This document shows, piece after piece, positions 41,414 through 49,334 of a DNA stretch of 64,000 bases. A program made the position numbers and the translations under genes. Every line of letters starts with the position of its first letter. The first letter of the stretch is position 1. The stretch is from Lachnospiraceae bacterium (GTDB taxonomy: Bacteria > Bacillota > Clostridia > Lachnospirales > Lachnospiraceae), in contig JAIDHX010000052.1 in NCBI GenBank assembly GCA_029053015.1, forward strand, positions 1 to 64,000. The letters run 5' to 3'. The notes below the pieces were generated by a model, which saw only the letters and a program-made list of their open reading frames with translations, had not been told where the DNA came from and did not search any database.

Positions 41414-44071
41414 CTATGCTGTAATCTGGGATTCCAGCACCTTTCCGGCTTCTGCGATCGCTTCCGGAATGCCTTCCGGATTTTTGCCGCCTGCCTGCGC
41501 CATATTCGGCCTGCCGCCGCCTCCGCCGCCTACAAGAGCCGCAATTCCTTTAATCAGGTTGCCTGCATGGGCGCCTTTTGCCACCGCGCCGTCCGTCGCC
41601 ATGGCAACCATGTTGACTCTGCCGCCCTGTGCTGAGAAGAGAACCACCACGCCCTCGCCGATTTTTTCTTTCAGGGAATCGCCAAGGTCACGCAGACCGT
41701 TCATGTCCACATTGTCCACACCGGAAGCCAGAAGCTTTACGCCCTTTATCTCTTTTACCTGATTCATCACATCGCCAAGCGCTTCCTTTGCAGCTTTTGC
41801 CTTTAAGGACTCGTTTTCACTCTGCAGGCTCTTCAAGTCAGCCATCAGGTGCGTACACTTCTCCACCAGCGTCGCCGGCGTTGCTTTCACTGCCTTTGCC
41901 GCATTTTCCAGCGTCTCTTCAAGCTGCTTGTAATAGGACAGCACGCCGCTTCCCGTCAGCGCCTCGATTCTGCGGACGCCGGCTGCCACGCCGCTCTCGG
42001 ATACTATCTTGAATACGGAAATCACGCCTGTGTTTGCCACATGGGTACCGCCGCAGAGCTCCGTGGAAAAATCACCCATGGAAACCACGCGGACCTTCTC
42101 GCCGTATTTTTCCCCAAACAACGCCATCGCGCCGGTCTTTTTCGCCTCGTCGAGACTCATAATCTGCGTCTTTACCGGCAGTGCGTTTGCAATCTGCTCG
42201 TTTACAATTGCCTCGGTCTTTTCGATTTCTTCCCGTGTCATAGCGGCAAAATGGGTAAAGTCAAAGCGCAGTCTTTCGCCGTCTACAAGGGAACCCGCCT
42301 GCTCTACATGTGTGCCGAGCACCTCCCTGAGCGCCTTCTGCAAAAGATGGGTTGCGCTGTGGTTTTTACAGGTATCTCCCCTGTTTTGCGCGTCCACACG
42401 CAAAGTAACGGTATCGCCTGTCTTGAACATGCCCTTCGTCACCCTGCCTATATGCCCTGTCTTGTTGCCGGGCAGCTTTATGGTGTCCTCCACGACAAAC
42501 TCGCCTTCTGTCGCAGTAATCACGCCTTTGTCGCCGTTCTGTCCGCCCATGGTGGCATAGAAAGGCGATTCCTTCACCACAATCGTGCCAACGTCCCCGT
42601 CAGCCAGCGCATCGGCAAGTTCCGTCTCCGTGGTCATCGCCGTGATTTCAGATACATGCTCCAGCCTGTCATAGCCCACAAACTCCGTGGTGAGCGCTGT
42701 TGAAATTTCCTCGTAAACCGTGGTGTCGGCGCCCATATAGTTTGTCACCTTGCGCGCTTTTCTTGCCTTTTCCTTCTGCTCCTTCATGCATGCTTCAAAG
42801 CCGTCCCAGTCCACGGTCATCTCCTTCTCTGCCAGAATTTCCTCTGTCAAATCGGGCGGGAAACCATAGGTGTCATACAGCTTAAACACATTTGCACCGG
42901 AGAGAACCTTGCCCTGCTCCTTTTCCATTTCAGCTTCCATATCCGCTAAAATGGCAAGTCCCTGATCGATGGTCTTGTCAAATTTATCCTCTTCCTGTGT
43001 CAGTACGTTCAGGATAAATGCTTTTTTCTCTTCCAGCTCCGGATAACCGTCCTTACATTCCCCAATAACGGTCTCGCTCAAATTCGCCATAAACTTCTCT
43101 GTGATACCGAGGAGCCTGCCATGCCTTGCCGCCCGCCGAATCAGGCGGCGGAGCACATAACCGCGTCCTTCATTGCTCGGCATAATACCGTCGCTTATCA
43201 TAAAGGTCGTGGAACGTATATGGTCGGTAATCAGACGGATTGACACGTCAACCGCATCGTCCTTCTGGTATTCCACCCCTGCAATGGCGCAGATACGGTC
43301 GCGGATTGCCTTCATCGTGTCGATATCAAACACGGAATCCACGTCCTGTACCACAACGGCCAGACGCTCCAGTCCCATGCCGGTATCAATATTTTTCTGT
43401 GCAAGCTCCGAGTAGTTGCCGTATCCGTCGTTGTCAAACTGCGTAAACACATTGTTCCACACTTCCATAAAACGGTCGCAGTCACAGCCCACCTTACAGT
43501 CCGGCTTGCCGCAGCCATACTTCACGCCCCTGTCATAGTAGATTTCCGAACAGGGACCGCAGGGGCCTGCCCCATGCTCCCAGAAATTGTCACATTTTCC
43601 GTTTTCATCGCGGTAAAAACGGGTAATCTTCTCCCCCGGCACGCCGATTTCCTTCGTCCAGATATCGTACGCCTCGTCGTCCTCACAGTAGATGGAAGGG
43701 TAAAGCCGCTCCGGATCCATGCCCACTACCTTTGTCAGAAACTCCCAGCTCCACGCAATCGCCTCATGTTTAAAATAATCTCCGAAAGAAAAATTGCCCA
43801 GCATTTCAAAGAAGGTAAGGTGTCTTGCCGTCTTGCCCACATTTTCAATGTCTCCCGTGCGGACGCACTTCTGACAGGTCGTCACCCTGCGCCTCGGCGG
43901 AATCTCCTGCCCCGTAAAGTAAGGCTTTAACGGCGCCATGCCGGAATTGATAATCAGTAAGCTGTTGTCGTTATGCGGCACCAGCGAAAAGCTTTTCATT
44001 TTTAAATGGTCCTTGCTCTCAAAAAAGTCAAGGTACATCCTTCTCAGTTCGTTTACACCTGCCGGTTTCAT
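41414..44071 (-). CDS. alaS: Alanyl-tRNA synthetase
   Basis: AlaS charges tRNA-Ala. The 885-residue protein has the class II catalytic core (FFEMLGNFSFGDYFK motif 1-2 region, SNEGRGYVLRRLIRRAAR). An editing domain follows with the zinc/His sites HSATHLLQKALRE and MGDFSTELCGGTHV, then a C-terminal DHHA1 domain with GGGGGGRPNMAQAGG. Length is normal. It follows glyS by 33 bases on the same strand. No T-box is seen upstream. Confidence 0.97.
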   Translation of the reverse strand: MKPAGVNELRRMYLDFFESKDHLKMKSFSLVPHNDNSLLIINSGMAPLKPYFTGQEIPPRRRVTTCQKCVRTGDIENVGKTARHLTFFEMLGNFSFGDYFKHEAIAWSWEFLTKVVGMDPERLYPSIYCEDDEAYDIWTKEIGVPGEKITRFYRDENGKCDNFWEHGAGPCGPCSEIYYDRGVKYGCGKPDCKVGCDCDRFMEVWNNVFTQFDNDGYGNYSELAQKNIDTGMGLERLAVVVQDVDSVFDIDTMKAIRDRICAIAGVEYQKDDAVDVSIRLITDHIRSTTFMISDGIMPSNEGRGYVLRRLIRRAARHGRLLGITEKFMANLSETVIGECKDGYPELEEKKAFILNVLTQEEDKFDKTIDQGLAILADMEAEMEKEQGKVLSGANVFKLYDTYGFPPDLTEEILAEKEMTVDWDGFEACMKEQKEKARKARKVTNYMGADTTVYEEISTALTTEFVGYDRLEHVSEITAMTTETELADALADGDVGTIVVKESPFYATMGGQNGDKGVITATEGEFVVEDTIKLPGNKTGHIGRVTKGMFKTGDTVTLRVDAQNRGDTCKNHSATHLLQKALREVLGTHVEQAGSLVDGERLRFDFTHFAAMTREEIEKTEAIVNEQIANALPVKTQIMSLDEAKKTGAMALFGEKYGEKVRVVSMGDFSTELCGGTHVANTGVISVFKIVSESGVAAGVRRIEALTGSGVLSYYKQLEETLENAAKAVKATPATLVEKCTHLMADLKSLQSENESLKAKAAKEALGDVMNQVKEIKGVKLLASGVDNVDMNGLRDLGDSLKEKIGEGVVVLFSAQGGRVNMVAMATDGAVAKGAHAGNLIKGIAALVGGGGGGRPNMAQAGGKNPEGIPEAIAEAGKVLESQITA

Positions 44072-44104
44072 GGTAATCAGTCCTCCAATGGTTTGTCTTA
44101 TCTG

Positions 44105-45493
44105 TCAAAAAGTAAATTTATCCGCAAAATACGCATCCAGCTCGAAAATCGCAACCCGCTCCTGCTCCATGGTGTCACGGAAACGCACCGTTACGCAGTT
44201 ATCCGTCTCTGAATCAAAGTCGTAGGTAATACAGAAGGGCGTGCCGATTTCATCCTGACGGCGGTATCTCTTGCCGATGGCTCCCCTGTCGTCAAATTCA
44301 CAGTTATACTTTTTAGAAAGCTGCGCATAAATCTTCTCCGCACCCTCGTTCAGCTTCTTGGAAAGAGGCAGCACGCCGATCTTGACAGGCGCAAGCGCCG
44401 GATGGAAATGCAGAACGGTACGCATGTCGCCGCCCTCCAGCTCCTCCTCGTCGTAAGCAGCGCACAAGAACGCCAGCACCACACGGTCTGCTCCCAGAGA
44501 AGGCTCGATTACGTAAGGTATGTATTTTTCATTTTTGGTATCGTCAAAATAAGTCATATCCTGTCCGGATACATTGGCATGCTGCGTCAAATCATAATTG
44601 GTTCTGTCCGCAATGCCCCAGAGCTCGCCCCAGCCGAACGGGAATAAAAACTCAATATCGGTGGTCGCCTTGCTGTAGAAAGAAAGCTCTTCCTTCTCAT
44701 GGTCTCTGACGCGCATTTCCTCGTCCTTTAAGCCCAGTGTCTTTAACCAGTTGATACAGAAGCCTCTCCAGTACTCGAACCACTCAAGATCCGTGTCCGG
44801 CTCACAGAAAAACTCAAGCTCCATCTGTTCAAACTCCCTTGTACGGAAAGTAAAGTTGCCGGGCGTTATCTCATTGCGGAAGGATTTACCAATCTGTCCG
44901 ATGCCGAAAGGAATTTTCTTTCTTGAGGTGCGCTGTACATTTTTAAAGTTTACAAAGATACCCTGCGCCGTCTCCGGACGAAGGTATACCGTATTCTTGG
45001 CATCCTCCGTAACACCCTGGAAGGTCTTAAACATCAGGTTAAACTGTCTGATATCGGTAAAATTGTGCTTGCCGCAGGTAGGACAGCAGATATTATGCTC
45101 TTCAATAAAGGCCTTCATCTCCTCCTGACTGAAGGCATCCACGCTCTTTGGTAACGTCACGCCGTTTTCCGCACAGTGATCCTCTATCAGCTTATCCGCC
45201 CTGAAACGCTCATGACACTCCTTGCAGTCCATCAGCGGGTCGGAAAAGCCGCCCAGATGACCGCTCGCCACCCAGGTCTGCGGATTCATCAGAATCGCAC
45301 AGTCCACACCTACATTATAAGGATTTTCCGTGATAAATTTCTGCCACCACGCTTTTTTGACATTGTTCTTCAGTTCAACACCAAGATTGCCGTAGTCCCA
45401 TGTGTTGGCAAGACCCCCGTATATCTCAGAACCGGGATATACAAATCCCCTTGCCTTTGCCAGCGCAACGATTTTTTCCATTGTTTTTTCCAT
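44105..45493 (-). CDS. glyS: Glycyl-tRNA synthetase (single-chain dimeric type)
   Basis: The 462-residue class II enzyme is the eukaryote/archaeal-like homodimer type. It shows [19 protein letters not shown] near the start, the zinc-like Cys pairs [13 protein letters not shown] and [11 protein letters not shown], motif 2 [24 protein letters not shown] (read in parts) and motif 3 [25 protein letters not shown]. No separate alpha/beta glyQ-glyS pair is present. In frame ATGs at codons 1 and 5 are both possible starts. The upstream lipoprotein gene is 50 bases away. Confidence 0.96.
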   Translation of the reverse strand: MEKTMEKIVALAKARGFVYPGSEIYGGLANTWDYGNLGVELKNNVKKAWWQKFITENPYNVGVDCAILMNPQTWVASGHLGGFSDPLMDCKECHERFRADKLIEDHCAENGVTLPKSVDAFSQEEMKAFIEEHNICCPTCGKHNFTDIRQFNLMFKTFQGVTEDAKNTVYLRPETAQGIFVNFKNVQRTSRKKIPFGIGQIGKSFRNEITPGNFTFRTREFEQMELEFFCEPDTDLEWFEYWRGFCINWLKTLGLKDEEMRVRDHEKEELSFYSKATTDIEFLFPFGWGELWGIADRTNYDLTQHANVSGQDMTYFDDTKNEKYIPYVIEPSLGADRVVLAFLCAAYDEEELEGGDMRTVLHFHPALAPVKIGVLPLSKKLNEGAEKIYAQLSKKYNCEFDDRGAIGKRYRRQDEIGTPFCITYDFDSETDNCVTVRFRDTMEQERVAIFELDAYFADKFTF

Positions 45494-45543
45494 TTTGATA
45501 CCAAACCCTTTCCGCTGCCTGCTGCCTGCAGACGCCTTTTCTC

Positions 45544-46188
45544 TTATTTTGTTAAAATATATGTCAGTTCACCCGTCCATGTAATGTCGGCATCCTCGTC
45601 CGGTCCGGGCAGTGTGGCAGTTTTGTTTCCTGCAAGCTGCGTGCCCTCCGACATATACAGTATTTTTTCCGGCAGAACAACCTGCGATACCTGCGCGCTC
45701 TGCCTGATAATCAGGATATGGGCAGTCTTCATGTCAAACATCTCTTCCCGCCCGATTCTGCTGCCCGCATCAGAAGCTCCAATCAGTTCCACATTCAGCT
45801 TATAGCCTGCCGCCTCCGCCTCCGCCGGCGTCCCGTAAAACAGCTCTACACCGTTAAAATCCATATAGTCGGCGCTGGAAGCATACTGCATGGTCACCCA
45901 TACTTTCCCTTCCTCGGTCTCAGACATTGCAATATTACCAAGAGTCACCGCATTGGGACTGCCGCCTGCATTGTAACGTTCCGCCTCATCGCGAATCATT
46001 GTCTCTAAGCTTTCCAGTGTATAATTTTCTTTTCCGAAGTCCTCCACAATATCGCTTGTAATACTCCCGTCCTTCCCTATCCGCAGACTTGTAACCTGTA
46101 CGGTTTCCGTCTCATCGCCGCAGCCGGACAAAAAGAGGATCAGCGCAAGAACCGCTGTCAGAATGACCACAAATTTCTTTCCCTGCAT
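45544..46188 (-). CDS. Predicted lipoprotein of unknown function
   Basis: The 214-residue protein has a lipoprotein signal with the lipobox LSGC (Cys about 22) and an outer domain of mixed alpha/beta character with no recognised family. It shows [20 protein letters not shown] and [14 protein letters not shown], as in conserved lipoproteins of Lachnospiraceae near glyS. ATG at 46188 follows AAAGGAAG. A promoter lies at 46293-46321, so this gene may lead the glyS-alaS transcript. Confidence 0.7.
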   Translation of the reverse strand: MQGKKFVVILTAVLALILFLSGCGDETETVQVTSLRIGKDGSITSDIVEDFGKENYTLESLETMIRDEAERYNAGGSPNAVTLGNIAMSETEEGKVWVTMQYASSADYMDFNGVELFYGTPAEAEAAGYKLNVELIGASDAGSRIGREEMFDMKTAHILIIRQSAQVSQVVLPEKILYMSEGTQLAGNKTATLPGPDEDADITWTGELTYILTK

Positions 46189-46292
46189 ATACTTCCTTTC
46201 CATACCGCCGCAGATTCATGCGGCAGCTATTTCCACTTACACGCCCCCAAATCAAACGCCTATGACATTTACTTGGAAACACGCCATTCCTT

Positions 46293-46321
46293 ATTATAGC
46301 GAACTTATAATTGTTTTTCAA
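46293..46321 (-). promoter_or_regulatory. Promoter of the lipoprotein-glyS-alaS group
   Basis: On the minus strand TTGAAA (46316-46321), a 17-base spacer and TATAAT (46293-46298). The -35 overlaps the recO stop codon region. The leader is about 100 bases and holds the hairpin GCTGCCGCATGAATCTGCGGC. Confidence 0.7.
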
Positions 46322-46968
46322 CACAGAGTTTCTAATATTTCAAGACTTTTAAACTGTTTGTCCATAAAACGCCGCCGGTAAAGCGCCGCGACGCCGGCAA
46401 GCTCTGTAAGCACCTCATCCTTTACCAGAAAGGTATACAGCCTTTCCACGGAAGCCTCTTCAATAAACCGGAGCGCATATACGGTGGATTCATTCAACTC
46501 CCTGTCCGCCGGAACGCCGGGGTATTCTCCGTTTACCACAAGCGTCTTCAGCTCATAGATACATTTCACCAGTTTATTGGGAAGCGACGGGGCAAGCAGC
46601 GCCCGCATCGACTGGTACAAAAGCTTTAACATTTCTCTTTCGTCATTATTTTCCCTTGTATAATAATCTGCAATTTCCAGAAAATACATACCGTAATAAG
46701 CGCCTATGTAGTCCGCCCTGAGTTCTTCAAAGTACTGGCTGATATTTACTTCAGCCACATTGTATGCATTTTTTCCTTCATATAATTTGAACTGTCCAAA
46801 AGAAAAAGGGCCGGTTGCCGCCATAAAACGGCTGCCGGGCCGTCTTGCACCTTTTGCAAAGGCAGAAATCTTCCCTCTCTCTTTCGTCAATATACACACC
46901 CGTCTGTCATACTCACCGACAGGAGTCTGGCTCAATACCATTCCCGTCACCATAATAAAATCCTGCAT
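46318..46968 (-). CDS. recO: DNA repair protein RecO
   Basis: RecO loads RecA at gaps with RecF and RecR. From the ATG at 46968 it has 216 residues: an N-terminal OB fold (VLSQTPVGEYDRRVCILTKERGKISAFAKGARRPGS, read in parts) and the helical domain with YELKTLVVNGEYPG. The usual zinc Cys motif after this point is not seen, and the protein is shorter than typical RecO (about 240-250). GGGAG lies nine bases before the chosen ATG. Its first 56 bases overlap the end of the yqzL-like gene. Confidence 0.88.
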   Translation of the reverse strand: MQDFIMVTGMVLSQTPVGEYDRRVCILTKERGKISAFAKGARRPGSRFMAATGPFSFGQFKLYEGKNAYNVAEVNISQYFEELRADYIGAYYGMYFLEIADYYTRENNDEREMLKLLYQSMRALLAPSLPNKLVKCIYELKTLVVNGEYPGVPADRELNESTVYALRFIEEASVERLYTFLVKDEVLTELAGVAALYRRRFMDKQFKSLEILETLC

Positions 46969-47137
46969 AGGGGTATTCTCCCTCGTTCTTTCCCTCATGG
47001 GCGTATTCCTCTCCTGCATTGGATACGCCCGACTCTCCGGGAGCCTCCTTCTTTTGTCTGATTTCGCCGGCATAAGCCAGATAATCCTGCACCCTGCCGC
47101 TTCTCATAAACTGCTTCCAGTAGTTTTCATCGTTCAT
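46913..47137 (-). CDS. YqzL-like small protein
   Basis: The 74-residue product begins MNDENYWKQFMRSGRVQDYL, which matches the start of the short YqzL family (F-x-x-T/S-G-x-x-x-x-Y-L), found between era and recO in many Firmicutes. The second half is hydrophilic and rich in Gly/Glu and overlaps the recO start in another frame. GGGGG precedes the ATG. Function unknown. Confidence 0.7.
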   Translation of the reverse strand: MNDENYWKQFMRSGRVQDYLAYAGEIRQKKEAPGESGVSNAGEEYAHEGKNEGEYPYAGFYYGDGNGIEPDSCR

Positions 47138-47200
47138 CTTGCGCCCCCTTTGTACTTTATCTTGCTTTATTAGGGTTCGCCGATTTTGATTTTCTATTCG

Positions 47201-48112
47201 TTATGAGTAAGTATCTTTTTCATGATAGCCAAAATTTTTCAAAAGGAAATCGCTGTCCCGCCAATCCTTTTTTACCTTGACCCAGAGCTGCAGATTGGCC
47301 TGCCGCTCCAGCAAATCTTCGATTTCCGGACGTGCAAGGGAACCGATTTTCTTTAGCATGGCGCCATTTTTCCCGATAATAATTCCCTTGTGGGAATCCC
47401 TCTCGCATATGATGGTAGCCTCTATGTCCACAAGCTTTTTCCGGTACTTTAAGCTTTCGATGCTGACCGCCACGCCGTGGGGAATCTCCTCAGAGAGAAG
47501 CCTGAGTGCCTTCTCCCTGATAAGCTCCGCCACAATCTGGCGAGTCGGCTGGTCTGTCACGGTATCTTCATCGTAAAATGCCGGACCATACGGCAGGTAT
47601 TTCATGATGCATTTTATCAGTTCGTCCGTGTTGTCGGCTTTCAGCGCGGAAACCGGCACGACCTCCGCAAAATCATACTGCTGCCTGTAGGTATCGATGT
47701 AAGAAAAAAGCTGCTCCTTTTTCACCGTGTCTATTTTGTTGACAACCAGTATAACCGGCGTTTTCGTCTTTTGAAGCTGCTCTATAATATGACGTTCGCC
47801 TGCGCCGATAAAATTGCTCGGTTCTACCAGCCAGAGAATCACATCCACCTCAGACAAAGTCTTTTCCGCCACATTCACCATATAGGTTCCCAGTTTGTTT
47901 TTCGCCTTGTGTATACCCGGCGTATCCAAAAATACAATCTGCCCTTCTTCAGACGTGTATACGGTCTGAATCCGGTTTCTTGTGGTCTGCGGCTTGTTGG
48001 AAGTAATCGCAATCTTCTGCCCGATCAGACAATTCATCAGCGTAGACTTCCCCACGTTGGGTCTGCCAATCAATGTGGCAAACCCGGATTTAAAGGCTGC
48101 ATTCTCACTCAT
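47201..48112 (-). CDS. era: GTPase Era
   Basis: Era is a GTPase that binds 16S rRNA and helps 30S assembly. The 303-residue protein has G1 GRPNVGKST (16-24), G2 region KPQTTRNRIQ, G3 FLDTPGIHKAKNKLG, G4 VVNKIDTVKK and a C-terminal KH domain with IIGKNGAMLKKIGS and QLWVKVKKDWRD. The start at 48112 gives an 8-base overlap with the DUF4349 gene; the longer frame upstream is the reverse of that gene. Confidence 0.97.
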   Translation of the reverse strand: MSENAAFKSGFATLIGRPNVGKSTLMNCLIGQKIAITSNKPQTTRNRIQTVYTSEEGQIVFLDTPGIHKAKNKLGTYMVNVAEKTLSEVDVILWLVEPSNFIGAGERHIIEQLQKTKTPVILVVNKIDTVKKEQLFSYIDTYRQQYDFAEVVPVSALKADNTDELIKCIMKYLPYGPAFYDEDTVTDQPTRQIVAELIREKALRLLSEEIPHGVAVSIESLKYRKKLVDIEATIICERDSHKGIIIGKNGAMLKKIGSLARPEIEDLLERQANLQLWVKVKKDWRDSDFLLKNFGYHEKDTYS

Positions 48113-49301
48113 TGCTGCCTCCCTGTCCTTTCTGCGATTCCTGTGCAGACGGCTGCGTATTCTGCGGCGCTGCCTGCCCAATCTGTGTATTCGGCGCAGA
48201 TGGCTGTGCACCATTTTGCACTGCCTGTGTCTGCCCAATCTGTGTATTCTGTCCGTTCTGTGCATTCTGTCCGGAGAACTGTCTGTTCTGCTGCATCTGC
48301 TTCATATACTCCTGCTGCTGCCGCATAAACTCTTCCGCACGCTTCTTTCTCTTTGCCGCGCCTTTCTTTACGCCAAGCACGGTAACCAAAACAATCACCA
48401 GTATGATAACCGCAAACAACACCAGATAAGGCAATGTAATGACAAACCAGACAAAGAACTCCCTGAAGCCCTTTCCGATATCCTTTAAGCTATTCATAAA
48501 ACCGTTCGAAATGCGCTCCCATGTGGTCGGCTGCTTCAACGGTGCCGGTGTCAGTTCCACTACCTCCGTGATGGTCAGGTAGACTGTACTGTATTCAATC
48601 TGGTTATCATACGTACGGAGCTGTCTCTCCATACTCTCAATCTGATAGCGGACCTCGGAAAGCCTGGACTCTAACATAATCATATCCTCTACGGTTTCCG
48701 CCTGCTCCAGAAAAGAAAGCAGCCTCTCCTGTTCCGCTAAAAGCACATCCTTGTGGCTGTCCAAATCCACATAATCCAGCGTCACGTCCACTTCCCGCTC
48801 AGACCTGCTTGTAATATTGCTGTTTTCCTCCACCTGCACAAGAAAGCTGTCCAGATTGTTTTTGGGTATCCGCAAAGTCAGGCTTGCCGTTCTTTCATTG
48901 CGGTAGCCGCTTCCGCTGTAGCTTGTGCTGTAATAGCTGCTGCCGTTGTTGGAATTTAAGCTCTCCACATACCCGCCAAGTTCCTGTGTCCTGTTCTCCA
49001 AGTAGGAAAGCAGGGCGTCGAAATCCATGGTCTCCACCTGCAGATTCACGGTACGAATCAGCTTTCTTCCCGCACGCACATCGCCGCCCGCTTCTGCGGA
49101 GGGGCTTTCATAGGCTTCGGACGACTCATATCCGAAATCATAGTCCGCATCTCCATAGAAGCCCGCGCCGTTGACCGAGTCCTGCGTCGCATAATAGCCG
49201 CCGCTGCCGTTGGTATAATTACCGCTTTTACTATCATAGCTGCTGCCGCAGCCCGCCAGCACAAACGCCAGCAGGGCCGCAGCCAGAAATGTCTTTTTCA
49301 T
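48105..49301 (-). CDS. DUF4349 domain lipoprotein
   Basis: The 398-residue protein has a lipoprotein signal (VLAGC, Cys about 18), a Gly/Ser/Tyr-rich linker (about 20-75) and the DUF4349 domain (about 80-270). The domain includes a coiled-coil hairpin LDYVDLDSHKDVLLAEQERLLSF. One membrane helix follows (about 300-325), then a Gln/Asn-rich tail with repeats of QIGQ and QNGQ. The function is unknown; the domain is linked to stress or envelope proteins. ATG at 49301 follows GGGAGG. Confidence 0.85.
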   Translation of the reverse strand: MKKTFLAAALLAFVLAGCGSSYDSKSGNYTNGSGGYYATQDSVNGAGFYGDADYDFGYESSEAYESPSAEAGGDVRAGRKLIRTVNLQVETMDFDALLSYLENRTQELGGYVESLNSNNGSSYYSTSYSGSGYRNERTASLTLRIPKNNLDSFLVQVEENSNITSRSEREVDVTLDYVDLDSHKDVLLAEQERLLSFLEQAETVEDMIMLESRLSEVRYQIESMERQLRTYDNQIEYSTVYLTITEVVELTPAPLKQPTTWERISNGFMNSLKDIGKGFREFFVWFVITLPYLVLFAVIILVIVLVTVLGVKKGAAKRKKRAEEFMRQQQEYMKQMQQNRQFSGQNAQNGQNTQIGQTQAVQNGAQPSAPNTQIGQAAPQNTQPSAQESQKGQGGSNE

Positions 49302-49334
49302 AATAACGATCCTCCCCATTTTCATACGTCTCAG

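Noticed and set aside
45494..46317. T-box riboswitch before glyS or alaS
   Set aside because: The gaps (50 and 33 bases) are too short, and the longer leader before the lipoprotein gene shows only one small hairpin and no T-box consensus.
48113..48265. 51-residue Arg/His-rich extension of Era
   Set aside because: It overlaps the Gln-rich tail of the DUF4349 gene in another frame; Era starts normally at 48112.
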